A stretch of DNA of 64,000 bases from Musa acuminata AAA Group (GCF_036884655.1 NC_088355.1:23591501-23655500), one strand, 5' to 3'. Positions 46,538 to 59,685 are shown, counted from the stretch's first letter. The notes: generated from the letters alone by a model not told the origin. Program-made: numbers and translations.

Positions 46538-49500
46538 TGTCACGCCCCTCAAAATATCCATAATTTTTTAAGAAATTTTCATCACAGACCAATCCAGGAT
46601 CCAAACTAACGTTTGAGGACACTGAAAAACATTCAATCAAATTCACATCCATAAAACCTGTGCATTTTCAAATCATATATCACATCACTCGATAATTCAC
46701 ATTTATGGCAACCCAAGCCAACTTGACAAACATGAACAACATTTATAAATCCACAAGCTAAATAAATTATACAATCAGAACTCCAACTATTCACTACAAG
46801 TTCATATCGTCATAAATTAGACTTAACATTCCGAAATTCCAAATAAGAGAGGTCTTCTAACACTTTTACACAGTATATCCATTTCGATCATCAGAACAAT
46901 TCATTACATACAAAATATGCTTATACAACAATAGCATAACAACCAACGAGACTTGCCCATAATTCTGAATAACTATCCACTGCCTTAGCCCAAATCAAAC
47001 ATCTTGAAGAGTGACACGCTGACCTGAAAGATTTATATAACAACGGAGTGAGCCAAAAACGGCTCAGCAAGTGACAAAACATATTCAGAACAAAAGGAAC
47101 GGTATCAAACGAGTAAGGTATCATAATGTAAGGCAGAATACAAGAATTCTCAAGGATACCATCTCATTAGATACAAAATCATATGTATCATGTCATTCAA
47201 AACATATTTGATTCATAACAAATGGAGCATAGAGTAATTAGAGCATATCAATGGCAGATAGGACATTTCAGAACATATCAGTTCATAGCAAATGGAGCAC
47301 AGAGTAATTGGAGCATATCAATGGCACATAGGACATTTCAGAATATATCAGTTCATAGCAAATGGAGCACAGAGTAATTGGAGCATATCAATGGCGTATG
47401 AAATGTTTCGGAGCATATCAACGACATATGGAACATTTCGAAACATATCAACAGTGGATGACACATTTCAGAGCATATCAATAACAAATACCGTACAGAA
47501 GCTCAAACGTCGTCTTTGACGTTGCAAACATATCAATCTTATCCAAAGCATGTACAGAAACACATAACCAAAGCTCTGGATATCATATCAAACATACAGA
47601 AGGTGTAGTGGGATCTCAGTCAGAATGTGATTCATCCATTTCTGAATGACCACCTGACAAAAGTCTACAATATCCCACAGAGCGGGACCCCACAGAGCGG
47701 GCAATAAGCGCATACCCTTTACCATTTCTAGCAAAGGTCCAGAATATCCCACATAACGGGACCCCACATAGCGGGCAAATAGCGCATACCCTTTATCATT
47801 TCTGGCAAAGGTCCAGACAATCCCATACACCAGAGTACAAAAGGGCAGTTTCAACAATAAGTAGCATATATCGGAAGCACACGCGGAACAACGAAACGTG
47901 CATGTGCCTTTTCGAGACAATACGAAACAAAGAACAAATCTCTCACAAATGTATTCAGATTTGGAATGAAATGAAAACAAGAGTGTACAGGGATTCCAAG
48001 CAATCATATTTAGCTCAATTCCAATAAGAAGGTTAGACGAATTCAAATATCCAAAGGAAATGAAACTAGAATAGGCACACATCGAAAGCAAATGCGGAAT
48101 CATGGGTTATACATGTGCCTATAGAAGTCAATACGATATAGCTTAAACGTTACACAATAGTTTTCAAGAATGCAAATAACTTTAAGGACAAGAGCATACA
48201 AGAATTCAGAGCAGTATTATAAAGCTCAATTGAATAAGAAAGCTAAAGGATATCAATTTCCAAAGGAATGAAATCAGAATATTAGAAATCGACCAAAGCT
48301 CGATTTCTTGCAGAATACAAGAGGCACATTGAACAAATGATTCAAACTATCAATCGTGCTCCAATTGACTCAGAAATATATCATTGGATTATACTTTCAG
48401 ATAAGACAGGCTTCATATGAATTGAACTATCCAATAGAGAGAGTTACAAATAATTTGGTAAACAAGGGTCGTAGAACAAAATCTTTGTTTGGCAGAATTC
48501 ATAATGTCAGATTCAACAGATAAATAGGCAGGTGTTTGAATTCCAAATCTTTCAATCCATATATCAAAAGAATGATCTATGAGTCTGGTTTCCAATGAAA
48601 TAAGCTTTGAGTAAATCAATGTTTGCAACAGGGACTTATAAGCAGTTCAGTATCGAAAGGTCAGAAATTACGATCCCTGTTTTGCAGAATCTGTAGGCTC
48701 ATTTGAAACAGAAGTTTGGGCAGACAAACTTACTCCGAATTCTTAAAATAAGCTATCAAAACAAAGGTTTATGAGTCTATATTCTGATCAAATAAGTTTT
48801 GTCCAAAATCAGAGGTCAATACATGAAGTTATAGCCATAACAAAGTAGAAGGGTCAGAATATCAGAAGTTGCATAGATTCGAATCGATACATCTAAACAG
48901 GAGATATATCAAATGAAAGGCTAGAACAATTCAAAGTTCCTCATATTCAAAACAAATATAACGGTAAAATTGCAGTAAGGAAAGATCAGGACACTTGCAA
49001 TAGGAAAGATTAGAACAATTTCAAGAGGAACGAATCGGGAACTTGCAATAAGAAATATCAAAGCAATTATAGGAGAAACGATCAGGGAACTTGCAATAAG
49101 AAATATCAAAGCAATTATAAGAGAAACGATCAGGGAACTTGCAATAAGAAATATCAAAGCAATTATAGGAGAAACGATCAGGGAACTTGCAATAAGAAAT
49201 ATCAAAGCAATTATAGGAGAAACGATCAGGGAACTTGTAATAAGAAACATCAAATCAATTATAGGAGAAACGATCAGGGAACTTGCAATAAGAAATATCA
49301 AAGCAATTATTGGAGAAACGATCAGGGAACTTGCCTTTCAAGGATTTCGATCCGAAGATCCAAAGAAGGTGCTAGCCCAAATCCTTCTACTTTTCCTCCG
49401 TGTCCTCTCTCTGTTTCATTTTGTGCTCCCGTTTTCTTCCTTTCTTCGCAACTACACCACGTGTCGAACATCGAGGCACAGTCACCTGCTCTCTCTTACT

Positions 49501-51102
49501 CTCATTCCTTCTTTTTCTTTCCCAAACGCAGCTGCCACAGCCGCCGCCGCTACCGCTGCCACAATTGCAGCCCCTTCCACCGCACTACCTTCCTTCCTCC
49601 TCTTCTTTCGCAGACACAACTGCTGCATACGCAGTCGCTGCCGCTGCGGCCGCAATCCCTTTCGCAGCCCCTTTTTCCCCCTTTCCTTTCTTTTCTTTCC
49701 CAGCTGCCACTGCTGCAGTCGCAGTCGCAACCATGGCCGCAGCCACCACAACCGCAGCCTCTTCTTCCTCCGCTACTCTATTTCCTCTCCTTCTCTTCCA
49801 GCTGCAGCTGCCACTGCCACAGCTGCCTCTCCTTCTCCTCTTCCTCTCTTCTTCCCTTTTCCTTTCTCTTCTTCTTTCTTTCCTTCTCTTCTTTCCCAGC
49901 TGCACGGTTGCAGTCGCAGCCTCAGCCGCGGCCACAACCTCTTCTTCCTCCCCTGCTCATCTTCCTCTCCTTCTTCTCTTCCAACTGCAGCTGCCATCGT
50001 AGCAGCCGCAGCCCCTTCTCTTCCCCTTCTCTTCTTCCTCCCCTTCCCTTCTTCCTTCCTCTTCCTCTTTCCCTGCCATAGCTGCAGCTGCCACAGCCGC
50101 AGCCGCAGCTACTTCTTTCCCTTCTCCTCTTCCTCCTCCTTCCTTTCTTCTTCTTCTCTTCTTCTCCTTCCTCCCCTTCTTCTCCCCGACGAACAGCCCC
50201 TCCTTTCCTCTATTTCCTCCTACAGGAAACAGAGGTGCCGCCTCTTCACCCGCTTCTACTTCTTCTCTTCTTCCTCACCATCTCTTCTTCTCCTTCTCTT
50301 CTAGCTGCAGCTTCCACCGCCGTAGCCGCAGCTCCTCCTTTCCCTTCTCTTCTTCTTCTCCTCTTCTACTTCCCTCCTCTGTTTCCTCTGCAGGAAACAG
50401 AGGTATCACAACCTCTTCTCCTGCTTCCTCTTCCTCTTCTTTTCCTCTTCTTCTTCTTCTCCTCTTCGAACGCCCCACACCTCTCCTCTGTTTCCACCTG
50501 CAGGAAACAGAGGTGCTGCAGCCCTAGCTGCTGCCACCTCTCGCTCCTCTCCCTCTTCCCTCTCTTTTCCCTCTTCTTCTCCTTCTCTTCTTCTCCTCTT
50601 CCTTTTTTCCTCCCCAACGCCACACACCTCCTCGCTGCAGCCTTGCCGCAGCTATCCTCCTCTCTTTTTCTTCTTCTTCTTCTTCTTCTTCCCTTCTCCT
50701 CCCCAACACCCCACACATCCTCTCCTCTGTTTCCACCTGCGGGAAACAGAGGTGCAGCAGCCCTAGCTGCTGCTGCTGCCTCTCCCTCTCCTCTCCATCT
50801 TCCCTCTCTTCATCTTCTTTTCTTCTCTTCTCCCTCTTCCTTCTCTCTTCTTTTCCCTCTTCTTCTCTTCTCCCTCAACTTCTCTTCTTCTTCTCCCCAC
50901 GCCCCACCGCTTCTCTCTGTTTCTCGAAGAAACAGAGATAGCGTGGGAGGCGGTGGGATAAAACCGAAATTTTCGGTTTTCTTTATTTTCTTTTCATTTT
51001 GCAACTTAGCAGTTTAGTCCTTGAAATTTTTATATTTACATATAGGTCCTCAAATTAAATATAGTTTCTTATTGATAATTTTCAAAAGTGAGGGATATTA
51101 CA
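46538..51102 (-). repeat. Array H LTR 2 (4,565 bp)
   Basis: Same organisation as LTR 1, but with six 48-bp units at 49031-49335. Hairpins include 50207-50235 and a perfect 12-bp stem with 4-nt loop at 50376-50403. It begins four bases from primer site 46521-46533 of internal region 1. Confidence 0.93.
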
Positions 51103-52758
51103 CTCTGATATTACACTCTCCCCTCCTTAAAAAAAAATTTAGTCCTCTAAATTAATCATAGCTCAATCAACGAAAAGATGAGGATTATGATATATTTATT
51201 TCCTTCTCCTGCTCTCAAATAATTTCATCAATACAATATAATGACATAATTATCCAAGAGTGACTGAAATATTCTCCTCCTTGTTCCTCAATAGACGGTA
51301 ACCCGACCTTCAATCAATTTCTAAAAATACTTGCGCACCTTGTAATTAATCAAGTAAGTCGTTACTTCAGAAAATACTCGTTTTTGATGATCACCTGATT
51401 CAACTATCCATAATCAATACGAAACCTCAATGTTCCATCCATCTTTTTAACTAACCCCAGAGCACCCAATGATAAAATATTAAACCAAATAAAATCCTCA
51501 TTTAATAATCCTTGTAGTTGTTTTTCTAATTCCACTTACTCAATGATATCATTCTGTAGAGAGGCTTAGATATTGAGATTATCCTAAAGGCCAAATCAAA
51601 TGCAAAGTCACGTTTGGAGGTAATCCAAGCAAGTCATTCTGGGATACATTAGGCAAGGAGATAAATCATGTCCAATACTTTCAAAATAAAAGATCGACTG
51701 ATCAAATGTATAAAAAGTGATCATTTGTTATATACCAATCCATACTGGTATGATAGGAAGATAGTCAATCCATACCAAGTATAATATCATAACTCCAAAT
51801 CTCTAAGAGAACTAAATCAACAATAAGTTTAAGTTCTCCAATAAAAATCAGACAAGAGGACCAGATTTCAAGTTCGTTATCAAAGAATCTCCAATTATCG
51901 TATTTTACATATATCACATAATACAGTGGTCTAGGTTGAATACCCAAGTGATAGGCAACATGTTACGAATCAAATCGTAGATAGAACCCATGTTCAAACA
52001 AATATTTGCATTCTTTCATAAACATGCATAATACCTTCGACCACTAATTCAGAAGTTTTAGAATCATATTCAGTGATAGCATACACTCTGATATGGGCTG
52101 ATGATTTATGAGGCAGTGACTCTTTCTTCTTGTTCAAATGGCAGTCTTTTGTTTTATGATCCAACTTTCTACAAGCAAATAGACTCCGGTCACCCACCAA
52201 CACAAACTTGTTTCATAATTTAACTTGCAATTCACACATGATTGAGTCTTTTGTGGTGACTTCCTTTTTCAAATCCAAATGTCTTGACCCTCTTATTATC
52301 ACTTTCTGATTCATTTCCAATTATATTCTTATTGGAAAACTTGTCCTTATCATTCTTGCCCCTGATCTCCAAAAATTCTTTTCATTATTGCCATTAATGA
52401 TCAGCCTCTACTTCTAATATAAGGTGGCAAAAGAAATCTTTCGATCATCAAAACAATTTTGTACACCAAATATCTTCTCTGTTTGCATCATTCATTTTTC
52501 TGCCACCAATGAAATTAGGTCCACCATGCTTCCGCTGCGCCACTCTGATTCAATATCCCCAATCCATCCTTTCATTCCCCTTAATTAATCAGAAACAAAT
52601 GAAATAGGAGGACCAAATGTCCTCATCATCCCAGATTCCTAAAATGCATCAAAGAAAATTTTCCACCAATCACTAAAGTTCATTAGACCTCAATATATTT
52701 TGCACATCAACATATCAAATATTTCAGTAATCCTCAAACCATGCTCTGATACCACCTC
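51103..52758 (-). pseudogene. Array H internal region 2, near-identical to internal region 1
   Basis: Aligns base for base with 44882-46537 at a 6,221-bp offset and the same length. Only isolated substitutions are seen (for example TAGATGG/TAGACGG near 51296 and CAAAAAG/CAATAAG near 51824). It has the same knuckle (51994-52203 frame) and protease remnants (51765-51947 frame), with the same breaks. Sharing every defect shows that the defects predate the duplication. Confidence 0.9.
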
Positions 52759-55700
52759 TGTCACGCCCCTCAAAATATCCATAATTTTTTAAGAAATTTT
52801 CATCACAGACCAATCCAGGATCCAAACTAACGTTTGAGGACACTGAAAAACATTCAATCAAATTCACATCCATAAAACCTGTGCATTTTCAAATCATATA
52901 TCACATCACTCGATAATTCACATTTATGGCAACCCAAGCCAACTTGACAAACATGAACAACATTTATAAATCCACAAGCTAAATAAATTATACAATCAGA
53001 ACTCCAACTATTCACTACAAGTTCATATCGTCATAAATTAGACTTAACATTCCGAAATTCCAAATAAGAGAGGTCTTCTAACACTTTTACACAGTATATC
53101 CATTTCGATCATCAGAACAATTCATTACATACAAAATATGCTTATACAACAATAGCATAACAACCAACGAGACTTGCCCATAATTCTGAATAACTATCCA
53201 CTGCCTTAGCCCAAATCAAACATCTTGAAGAGTGACACGCTGACCTGAAAGATTTATATAACAACGGAGTGAGCCAAAAACGGCTCAGCAAGTGACAAAA
53301 CATATTCAGAACAAAAGGAACGGTATCAAACGAGTAAGGTATCATAATGTAAGGCAGAATACAAGAATTCTCAAGGATACCATCTCATTAGATACAAAAT
53401 CATATGTATCATGTCATTCAAAACATATTTGATTCATAACAAATGGAGCATAGAGTAATTAGAGCATATCAATGGCAGATAGGACATTTCAGAACATATC
53501 AGTTCATAGCAAATGGAGCACAGAGTAATTGGAGCATATCAATGGCACATAGGACATTTCAGAATATATCAGTTCATAGCAAATGGAGCACAGAGTAATT
53601 GGAGCATATCAATGGCGTATGAAATGTTTCGGAGCATATCAACGACATATGGAACATTTCGAAACATATCAACAGTGGATGACACATTTCAGAGCATATC
53701 AATAACAAATACCGTACAGAAGCTCAAACGTCGTCTTTGACGTTGCAAACATATCAATCTTATCCAAAGCATGTACAGAAACACATAACCAAAGCTCTGG
53801 ATATCATATCAAACATACAGAAGGTGTAGTGGGATCTCAGTCAGAATGTGATTCATCCATTTCTGAATGACCACCTGACAAAAGTCTACAATATCCCACA
53901 GAGCGGGACCCCACAGAGCGGGCAATAAGCGCATACCCTTTACCATTTCTAGCAAAGGTCCAGAATATCCCACATAACGGGACCCCACATAACGGGCAAA
54001 TAGCGCATACCCTTTATCATTTCTGGCAAAGGTCCAGACAATCCCATACACCAGAGTACAAAAGGGCAGTTTCAACAATAAGTAGCATATATCGGAAGCA
54101 CACGCGGAACAACGAAACGTGCATGTGCCTTTTCGAGACAATACGAAACAAAGAACAAATCTCTCACAAATGTATTCAGATTTGGAATGAAATGAAAACA
54201 AGAGTGTACAGGGATTCCAAGCAATCATATTTAGCTCAATTCCAATAAGAAGGTTAGACGAATTCAAATATCCAAAGGAAATGAAACTAGAATAGGCACA
54301 CATCGAAAGCAAATGCGGAATCATGGGTTATACATGTGCCTATAGAAGTCAATACGATATAGCTTAAACGTTACACAATAGTTTTCAAGAATGCAAATAA
54401 CTTTAAGGACAAGAGCATACAAGAATTCAGAGCAGTATTATAAAGCTCAATTGAATAAGAAAGCTAAAGGATATCAATTTCCAAAGGAATGAAATCAGAA
54501 TATTAGAAATCGACCAAAGCTCGATTTCTTGCAGAATACAAGAGGCACATTGAACAAATGATTCAAACTATCAATCGTGCTCCAATTGACTCAGAAATAT
54601 ATCATTGGATTATACTTTCAGATAAGACAGGCTTCATATGAATTGAACTATCCAATAGAGAGAGTTACAAATAATTTGGTAAACAAGGGTCGTAGAACAA
54701 AATCTTTGTTTGGCAGAATTCATAATGTCAGATTCAACAGATAAATAGGCAGGTGTTTGGATTCCAAATCTTTCAATCCATATATCAAAAGAATGATCTA
54801 TGAGTCTGGTTTCCAATGAAATAAGCTTTGAGTAAATCAATGTTTGCAACAGGGACTTATAAGCAGTTCAGTATCGAAAGGTCAGAAATTACGATCCCTG
54901 TTTTGCAGAATCTGTAGGCTCATTTGAAACAGAAGTTTGGGCAGACAAACTTACTCCGAATTCTTAAAATAAGCTATCAAAACAAAGGTTTATGAGTCTA
55001 TATTCTGATCAAATAAGTTTTGTCCAAAATCAGAGGTCAATACATGAAGTTATAGCCATAACAAAGTAGAAGGGTCAGAATATCAGAAGTTGCATAGATT
55101 CGAATCGATACATCTAAACAGGAGATATATCAAATGAAAGGCTAGAACAATTCAAAGTTCCTCATATTCAAAACAAATATAACGGTAAAATTGCAGTAAG
55201 GAAAGATCAGGACACTTGCAATAGGAAAGATTAGAACAATTTCAAGAGGAACGAATCGGGAACTTGCAATAAGAAATATCAAAGCAATTATAGGAGAAAC
55301 GATCAGGGAACTTGCAATAAGAAATATCAAAGCAATTATAAGAGAAACGATCAGGGAACTTGCAATAAGAAATATCAAAGCAATTATAGGAGAAACGATC
55401 AGGGAACTTGCAATAAGAAATATCAAAGCAATTATAGGAGAAACGATCAGGGAACTTGTAATAAGAAACATCAAATCAATTATAGGAGAAACGATCAGGG
55501 AACTTGCAATAAGAAATATCAAAGCAATTATTGGAGAAACGATCAGGGAACTTGCCTTTCAAGGATTTCGATCCGAAGATCCAAAGAAGGTGCTAGCCCA
55601 AATCCTTCTACTTTTCCTCCGTGTCCTCTCTCTGTTTCGTTTTGTGCTCCCGTTTTCTTCCTTTCTTCGCAACTACACCACGTGTCGAACATCGAGGCAC

Positions 55701-57323
55701 AGTCACCTGCTCTCTCTTACTCTCATTCCTTCTTTTTCTTTCCCAAACGCAGCTGCCACAGCCGCCGCCGCTACCGCTGCCACAATTGCAGCCCCTTCCA
55801 CCGCACTACCTTCCTTCCTCCTCTTCTTTCGCAGACACAACTGCTGCATACGTAGTCGCTGCCGCTGCGGCCGCAATCCCTTTCGCAGCCCCTTTTTCCC
55901 CCTTTCCTTTCTTTTCTTTCCCAGCTGCCACTGCTGCAGTCGCAGTCGCAACCATGGCCGCAGCCACCACAACCGCAGCCTCTTCTTCCTCCGCTACTCT
56001 ATTTCCTCTCCTTCTCTTCCAGCTGCAGCTGCCACTGCCACAGCTGCCTCTCCTTCTCCTCTTCCTCTCTTCTTCCCTTTTCCTTTCTCTTCTTCTTTCT
56101 TTCCTTCTCTTCTTTCCCAGCTGCACGGTTGCAGTCGCAGCCTCAGCCGCGGCCACAACCTCTTCTTCCTCCCCTGCTCATCTTCCTCTCCTTCTTCTCT
56201 TCCAACTGCAGCTGCCATCGTAGCAGCCGCAGCCCCTTCTCTTCCCCTTCTCTTCTTCCTCCCCTTCCCTTCTTCCTTCCTCTTCCTCTTTCCCTGCCAT
56301 AGCTGCAGCTGCCACAGCCGCAGCCGCAGCTACTTCTTTCCCTTCTCCTCTTCCTCCTCCTTCCTTTCTTCTTCTTCTCTTCTTCTCCTTCCTCCCCTTC
56401 TTCTCCCCGACGAACAGCCCCTCCTTTCCTCTATTTCCTCCTACAGGAAACAGAGGTGCCGCCTCTTCACCCGCTTCTACTTCTTCTCTTCTTCCTCACC
56501 ATCTCTTCTTCTCCTTCTCTTCTAGCTGCAGCTTCCACCGCCGTAGCCGCAGCTCCTCCTTTCCCTTCTCTTCTTCTTCTCCTCTTCTACTTCCCTCCTC
56601 TGTTTCCTCTGCAGGAAACAGAGGTATCACAACCTCTTCTCCTGCTTCCTCTTCCTCTTCTTTTCCTCTTCTTCTTCTTCTCCTCTTCGAACGCCCCACA
56701 CCTCTCCTCTGTTTCCACCTGCAGGAAACAGAGGTGCTGCAGCCCTAGCTGCTGCCACCTCTCGCTCCTCTCCCTCTTCCCTCTCTTTTCCCTCTTCTTC
56801 TCCTTCTCTTCTTCTCCTCTTCCTTTTTTCCTCCCCAACGCCACACACCTCCTCGCTGCAGCCTTGCCGCAGCTATCCTCCTCTCTTTTTCTTCTTCTTC
56901 TTCTTCTTCTTCCCTTCTCCTCCCCAACACCCCACACATCCTCTCCTCTGTTTCCACCTGCGGGAAACAGAGGTGCAGCAGCCCTAGCTGCTGCTGCTGC
57001 CTCTCCCTCTCCTCTCCATCTTCCCTCTCTTCATCTTCTTTTCTTCTCTTCTCCCTCTTCCTTCTCTCTTCTTTTCCCTCTTCTTCTCTTCTCCCTCTAC
57101 TTCTCTTCTTTTTCTCCCCACGCCCCACCGCTTCTCTCTGTTTCTCGAAGAAACAGAGATAGCGTGGGAGGCGGTGGGATAAAACCGAAATTTTCGGTTT
57201 TCTTTATTTTCTTTTCATTTTGCAACTTAGCAGTTTAGTCCTTGAAATTTTTATATTTACATATAGGTCATCAAATTAAATATAGTTTCTTATTGATAAT
57301 TTTCAAAAGTGAGGGATATTACA
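52759..57323 (-). repeat. Array H LTR 3 (4,565 bp)
   Basis: Same length as LTR 2 and almost the same sequence, including six 48-bp units (55251-55556). Spot differences are single bases, for example near 53994, 54760, 55640, 55853 and 57269. It ends GGGATATTACA directly at target duplication AGAAC (57324-57328). Confidence 0.93.
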
Positions 57324-57839
57324 AGAACCCTTGCAGATTCTAAACTTGGGGTTGATCTCCTTAGGGGATCGGCCTCCTTGGAACTCTATAGGGGTCTCAC
57401 TCCAAGTTGCTGCTCAAAGGTTGCAGAAAAGATTCATCTATTGCTTATGAAAAGAGGTGGAATACATGACTATTTATAGGGCTTCTAAACCCTAACTCCT
57501 AATAGGACTCTTACTTAAGACTCTTACTTCTAATCAACTCCTAATAGGACTCCTACTCATGACTCCTACTTCTAACCAACTCCTAATAGGACTCCTATTC
57601 AAGACTCTTATTCCTTTACAACTCCTTATTCTTCTCTAAGAAATAACCTCCTAACCCTAGTCGGCCACTTCACCTCTTTAACAGGGGTTGGCTTAGTTAG
57701 GTTTTACATGAATATCCCTCTTAATTAGGACTCTCCTAGCTAGAGTCCTAACATTCTCTCAGCTGAGAATTGAGGGGTATTTATAGGCCTCAAGAGGATT
57801 CAAATTTGGGCTCCAAAAATTGAATTCTATTTGGTTCCC

Positions 57840-58015
57840 GATGCTGGCGGTGCTACCGCCTGTTAGTGACGGTGCCACCGCCTATCAATGTCTGACACTA
57901 ACAGTGTACTGGTGTTGCCACTGCCCAGTCCGGCGGTGCCACCGCCGGACCTCTCGGGTGCTGGGCGGTGCCACCGCTTGGTTCTTGGGTTCTAGGCGGT
58001 GCCACCGCCTACACT
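57840..58015. repeat. GGCGGTnCCACCGCC mini-hairpin cluster in solo LTR B
   Basis: Seven or so copies (GGCGGTGCTACCGCC, GACGGTGCCACCGCC, GGCGGTGCCACCGCC and variants) lie upstream, in element sense, of the TATA-like box at about 57778-57788. Same arrangement as in LTRs A and C. Confidence 0.88.
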
Positions 58016-59195
58016 ATTTCAGCTCACTGGTTGGGCTCCAAACTTGGCCCAAACCAGTCTGAACTCGGGCCCAATTGGTCCCTACTCGAGTTATAAGATT
58101 AACACCTAATCCTAACCCTAATTAACGTGCTAACTATGAATTTAAAGACATTTTCTAAGCTATTACAAAGTCCGCAAGTCAAGACTTTTTCCGGTGAGCT
58201 TCCAGCGAACTTCCGACGGTCTTCCGACGAACTCTCGGAAACCATTCTACGGACTCCCGACAAGCTCCTAGACTTCACGATTTGATCTTGGCGAGTTCCA
58301 ATGAGCTTCTTCGGCAAGCTCCGATCTTTCTCGGCTAGCTCCGCGAATTTCCAACGAACCTTCCGGCGAGCTTCCGAAAAACCCTTCGGCAAGCTCCCTA
58401 CTCATTCTCAGCTAGTTCCGGCAGCATTCCCGACGAACCTTCGGACTTTCGTCGAACTCTCGAACTCACAATAAATCCTTCGCGCTTGACTCCGACACTT
58501 TGTTTCGCTTTATGTTTTCATTGTTATCGTAGTTAATCCTGCACACACAAGCCAAAACTCTACTCCGATCTAGACAATTATTACAAAACGAATTGACATT
58601 CTGTTGCCCGACACGTCATTGGTTGGCGCTTCGTCCAATTCTTCGGCGCATCGTCCTCTCTTGCAGCTTGTTGCCCAATCGGCGGTTGACCTCCGTAACC
58701 CCGATATCCTTGGCGTAATTCCGCTCTTGGCCCGATGCTCGATGTCCGAAGCCTTCTACCATCCAATATCCTAACGTGTTCTCCTCCAGCTTAACGTCAA
58801 TTCCTCCTACGTTAATTGTCTAATCCTGATCGAGTAGACCGGCATCACTCAAAATGCAGTTAAACATCTAAACACAATCAATTAGTTTCATTATCAAAAT
58901 TCGAGATTCAACACCTTTTGCCTCTAAACCTATTAGTTGTAAATGAGTATTTTGTAGGAAGGATTATACAAATGGTACTCTCCAAACATTCAAAGTAAGG
59001 TTAGTTGCTAAAAGATTTCGACAAAAGGAAGGAATAAATTATTTTGACACATATGCTCCTATGGCTAGGATAATATCTATTAGAATTATTTTTACTTTAG
59101 CATCAATTTTTTTTCTTTATGTTCATCAAATGGATATCAAAATGATATTTCTAAATGGATACATCCATGAGGAGGCATATATGGAATAACCTGAA

Positions 59196-59685
59196 TGTTA
59201 GGATCAAGAGCACTAAGAGGGGGGGGGGGGGGGGGGTGAATTAGTGCAGCGGAAATTTTTCAGCGATTAAAACGAAAGCTACGTTCGTTCGATAAAAACA
59301 ATTTCGATGTGAAAGCCGATTCTAAGATTACTTTAACTTGAGATTAAGCGAGAAGACGTTAAAGTAGATCTACGAAGGCAGTTTGCAGTTTATGATGGAA
59401 AGCAGAATACAAGCGCAAACTGAAAAGCGACGTTCGTACGATAAAAGCCGATTTACGTCTAAACGCAGATTTGGAAAGTTCTAAACTTAGAAACTTGTTC
59501 GTAAGATCGCAGAAGGCAGTAAACAATTATGATTGAAATTAAAACGTAAACGTAAACTGAAATATGATGATCGTACAGAAAAACGATTTACGTCTAAACG
59601 CAGATTCGGAAAGTTTTGAACTTAGAAACTTCTTCGTAAAATCGCAGAAGGCAGTAAGCTATTGAGAAGTTTGCAGTGAAGGTAA
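59196..59685 (-). mobile_element. Element D: copia LTR of the SIRE-like family, interrupted by element E
   Basis: Begins TGTTAGGATCAAGAGC followed by an 18-base G run and GTGAATTAGTGCAGCGG, as in the ends of LTRs A and B, so the element sense is minus. It lies directly in the copia RT of element F after CTGAA, with no primer site, so it is a 3' LTR or a solo LTR. It continues to 59685; the remainder lies beyond element E, outside the window. The stretch 59400-59660 contains an approximate internal duplication (GATTTACGTCTAAACGCAGA twice). Confidence 0.8.

Larger units (their letters stand above)
40368..57323 (-). mobile_element. Array H: LTR-internal-LTR-internal-LTR of a long-LTR, non-autonomous gypsy family
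   Basis: The array is LTR 40368-44881, internal 44882-46537, LTR 46538-51102, internal 51103-52758 and LTR 52759-57323. A single 5-bp target duplication AGAAC (40363-40367, 57324-57328) encloses all 16,956 bp, so the array sits as one unit, nine bases inside the element G LTR. Every internal copy is 1,656 bp. LTRs are 4,514, 4,565 and 4,565 bp; the second and third appear nearly identical, with a handful of differences by eye. This layout is expected from unequal recombination between LTRs of sister copies. The long internal:LTR imbalance and dead coding remnants mark a non-autonomous family. Confidence 0.9.
35573..57753 (-). mobile_element. Element G: Ty3/gypsy retrotransposon, defective, split by array H
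   Basis: Minus-strand order is 5' LTR (57753-57329 plus 40367-40359), primer site (40356-40345), leader, gag, protease, RT, RNase H, integrase remnant, polypurine tract (about 36009-36020) and 3' LTR (36008-35573). Target duplication TTCTC is at 35568-35572 and 57754-57758. RT before integrase defines Ty3/gypsy. Gag ends in a CCHC knuckle (CWHCDEPWSREHRC, about 38356-38398). Stops and deletions in gag, RT and integrase make it non-autonomous. The lineage within Ty3/gypsy is not certain. Confidence 0.92.
35079..58913 (-). mobile_element. Solo LTR B of the SIRE-like copia family, split by gypsy element G
   Basis: Pieces 35079-35572 and 57759-58913 (about 1,649 bp) carry the same ends as LTR A: TGTTAGGATC at the left and GAGATTCAACA at the right in plus orientation, so the element sense is minus. 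Target duplication CCTTT is at 35074-35078 and 58914-58918. No primer site or internal sequence adjoins either end, hence a solo LTR. It carries the mini-hairpin cluster at 57840-58015 and a minus-strand TATA-like box at about 57778-57788. Confidence 0.92.
33985..59195 (+). pseudogene. Element F: old copia integrase-RT fragment, split by solo LTR B
   Basis: The left part (33985-35078) reads through stops as a copia integrase: TFIDNMSRFIYVYLLK near 34070-34130, the NG.VKKKN region near 34305, SPYELWKGR near 34445-34475, then linker and start of RT (VAFWKDAINDKMDSI near 35000-35040). The right part resumes at 58919 exactly where the left stopped, with no residue lost. It continues RT through VAKRFRQKEGINYFDTYAPMA (about 59010-59065) to the HQMDIK block and stops at 59195, where LTR D is inserted. 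It has several nonsense codons, and no gag or LTR is visible. Confidence 0.85.

Noticed and set aside
48921..49301. Frame with a 16-residue hydrophobic repeat that could be a repetitive membrane protein (also 42751-43108, 55142-55522)
   Set aside because: It is the 48-bp minisatellite read in a frame divisible by three. Unit number varies between copies and no start context or conservation supports a protein.
40368..57323. 6.2-kb tandem repeats as a gene cluster or satellite
   Set aside because: LTR ends, primer sites, purine tract and a single enclosing target duplication show a retrotransposon array.
5479..57328. The same target duplication AGAAC at element C and at array H as a shared site preference or linked event
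   Set aside because: The elements are from different superfamilies and insert in unrelated LTRs; one shared 5-mer is likely chance.
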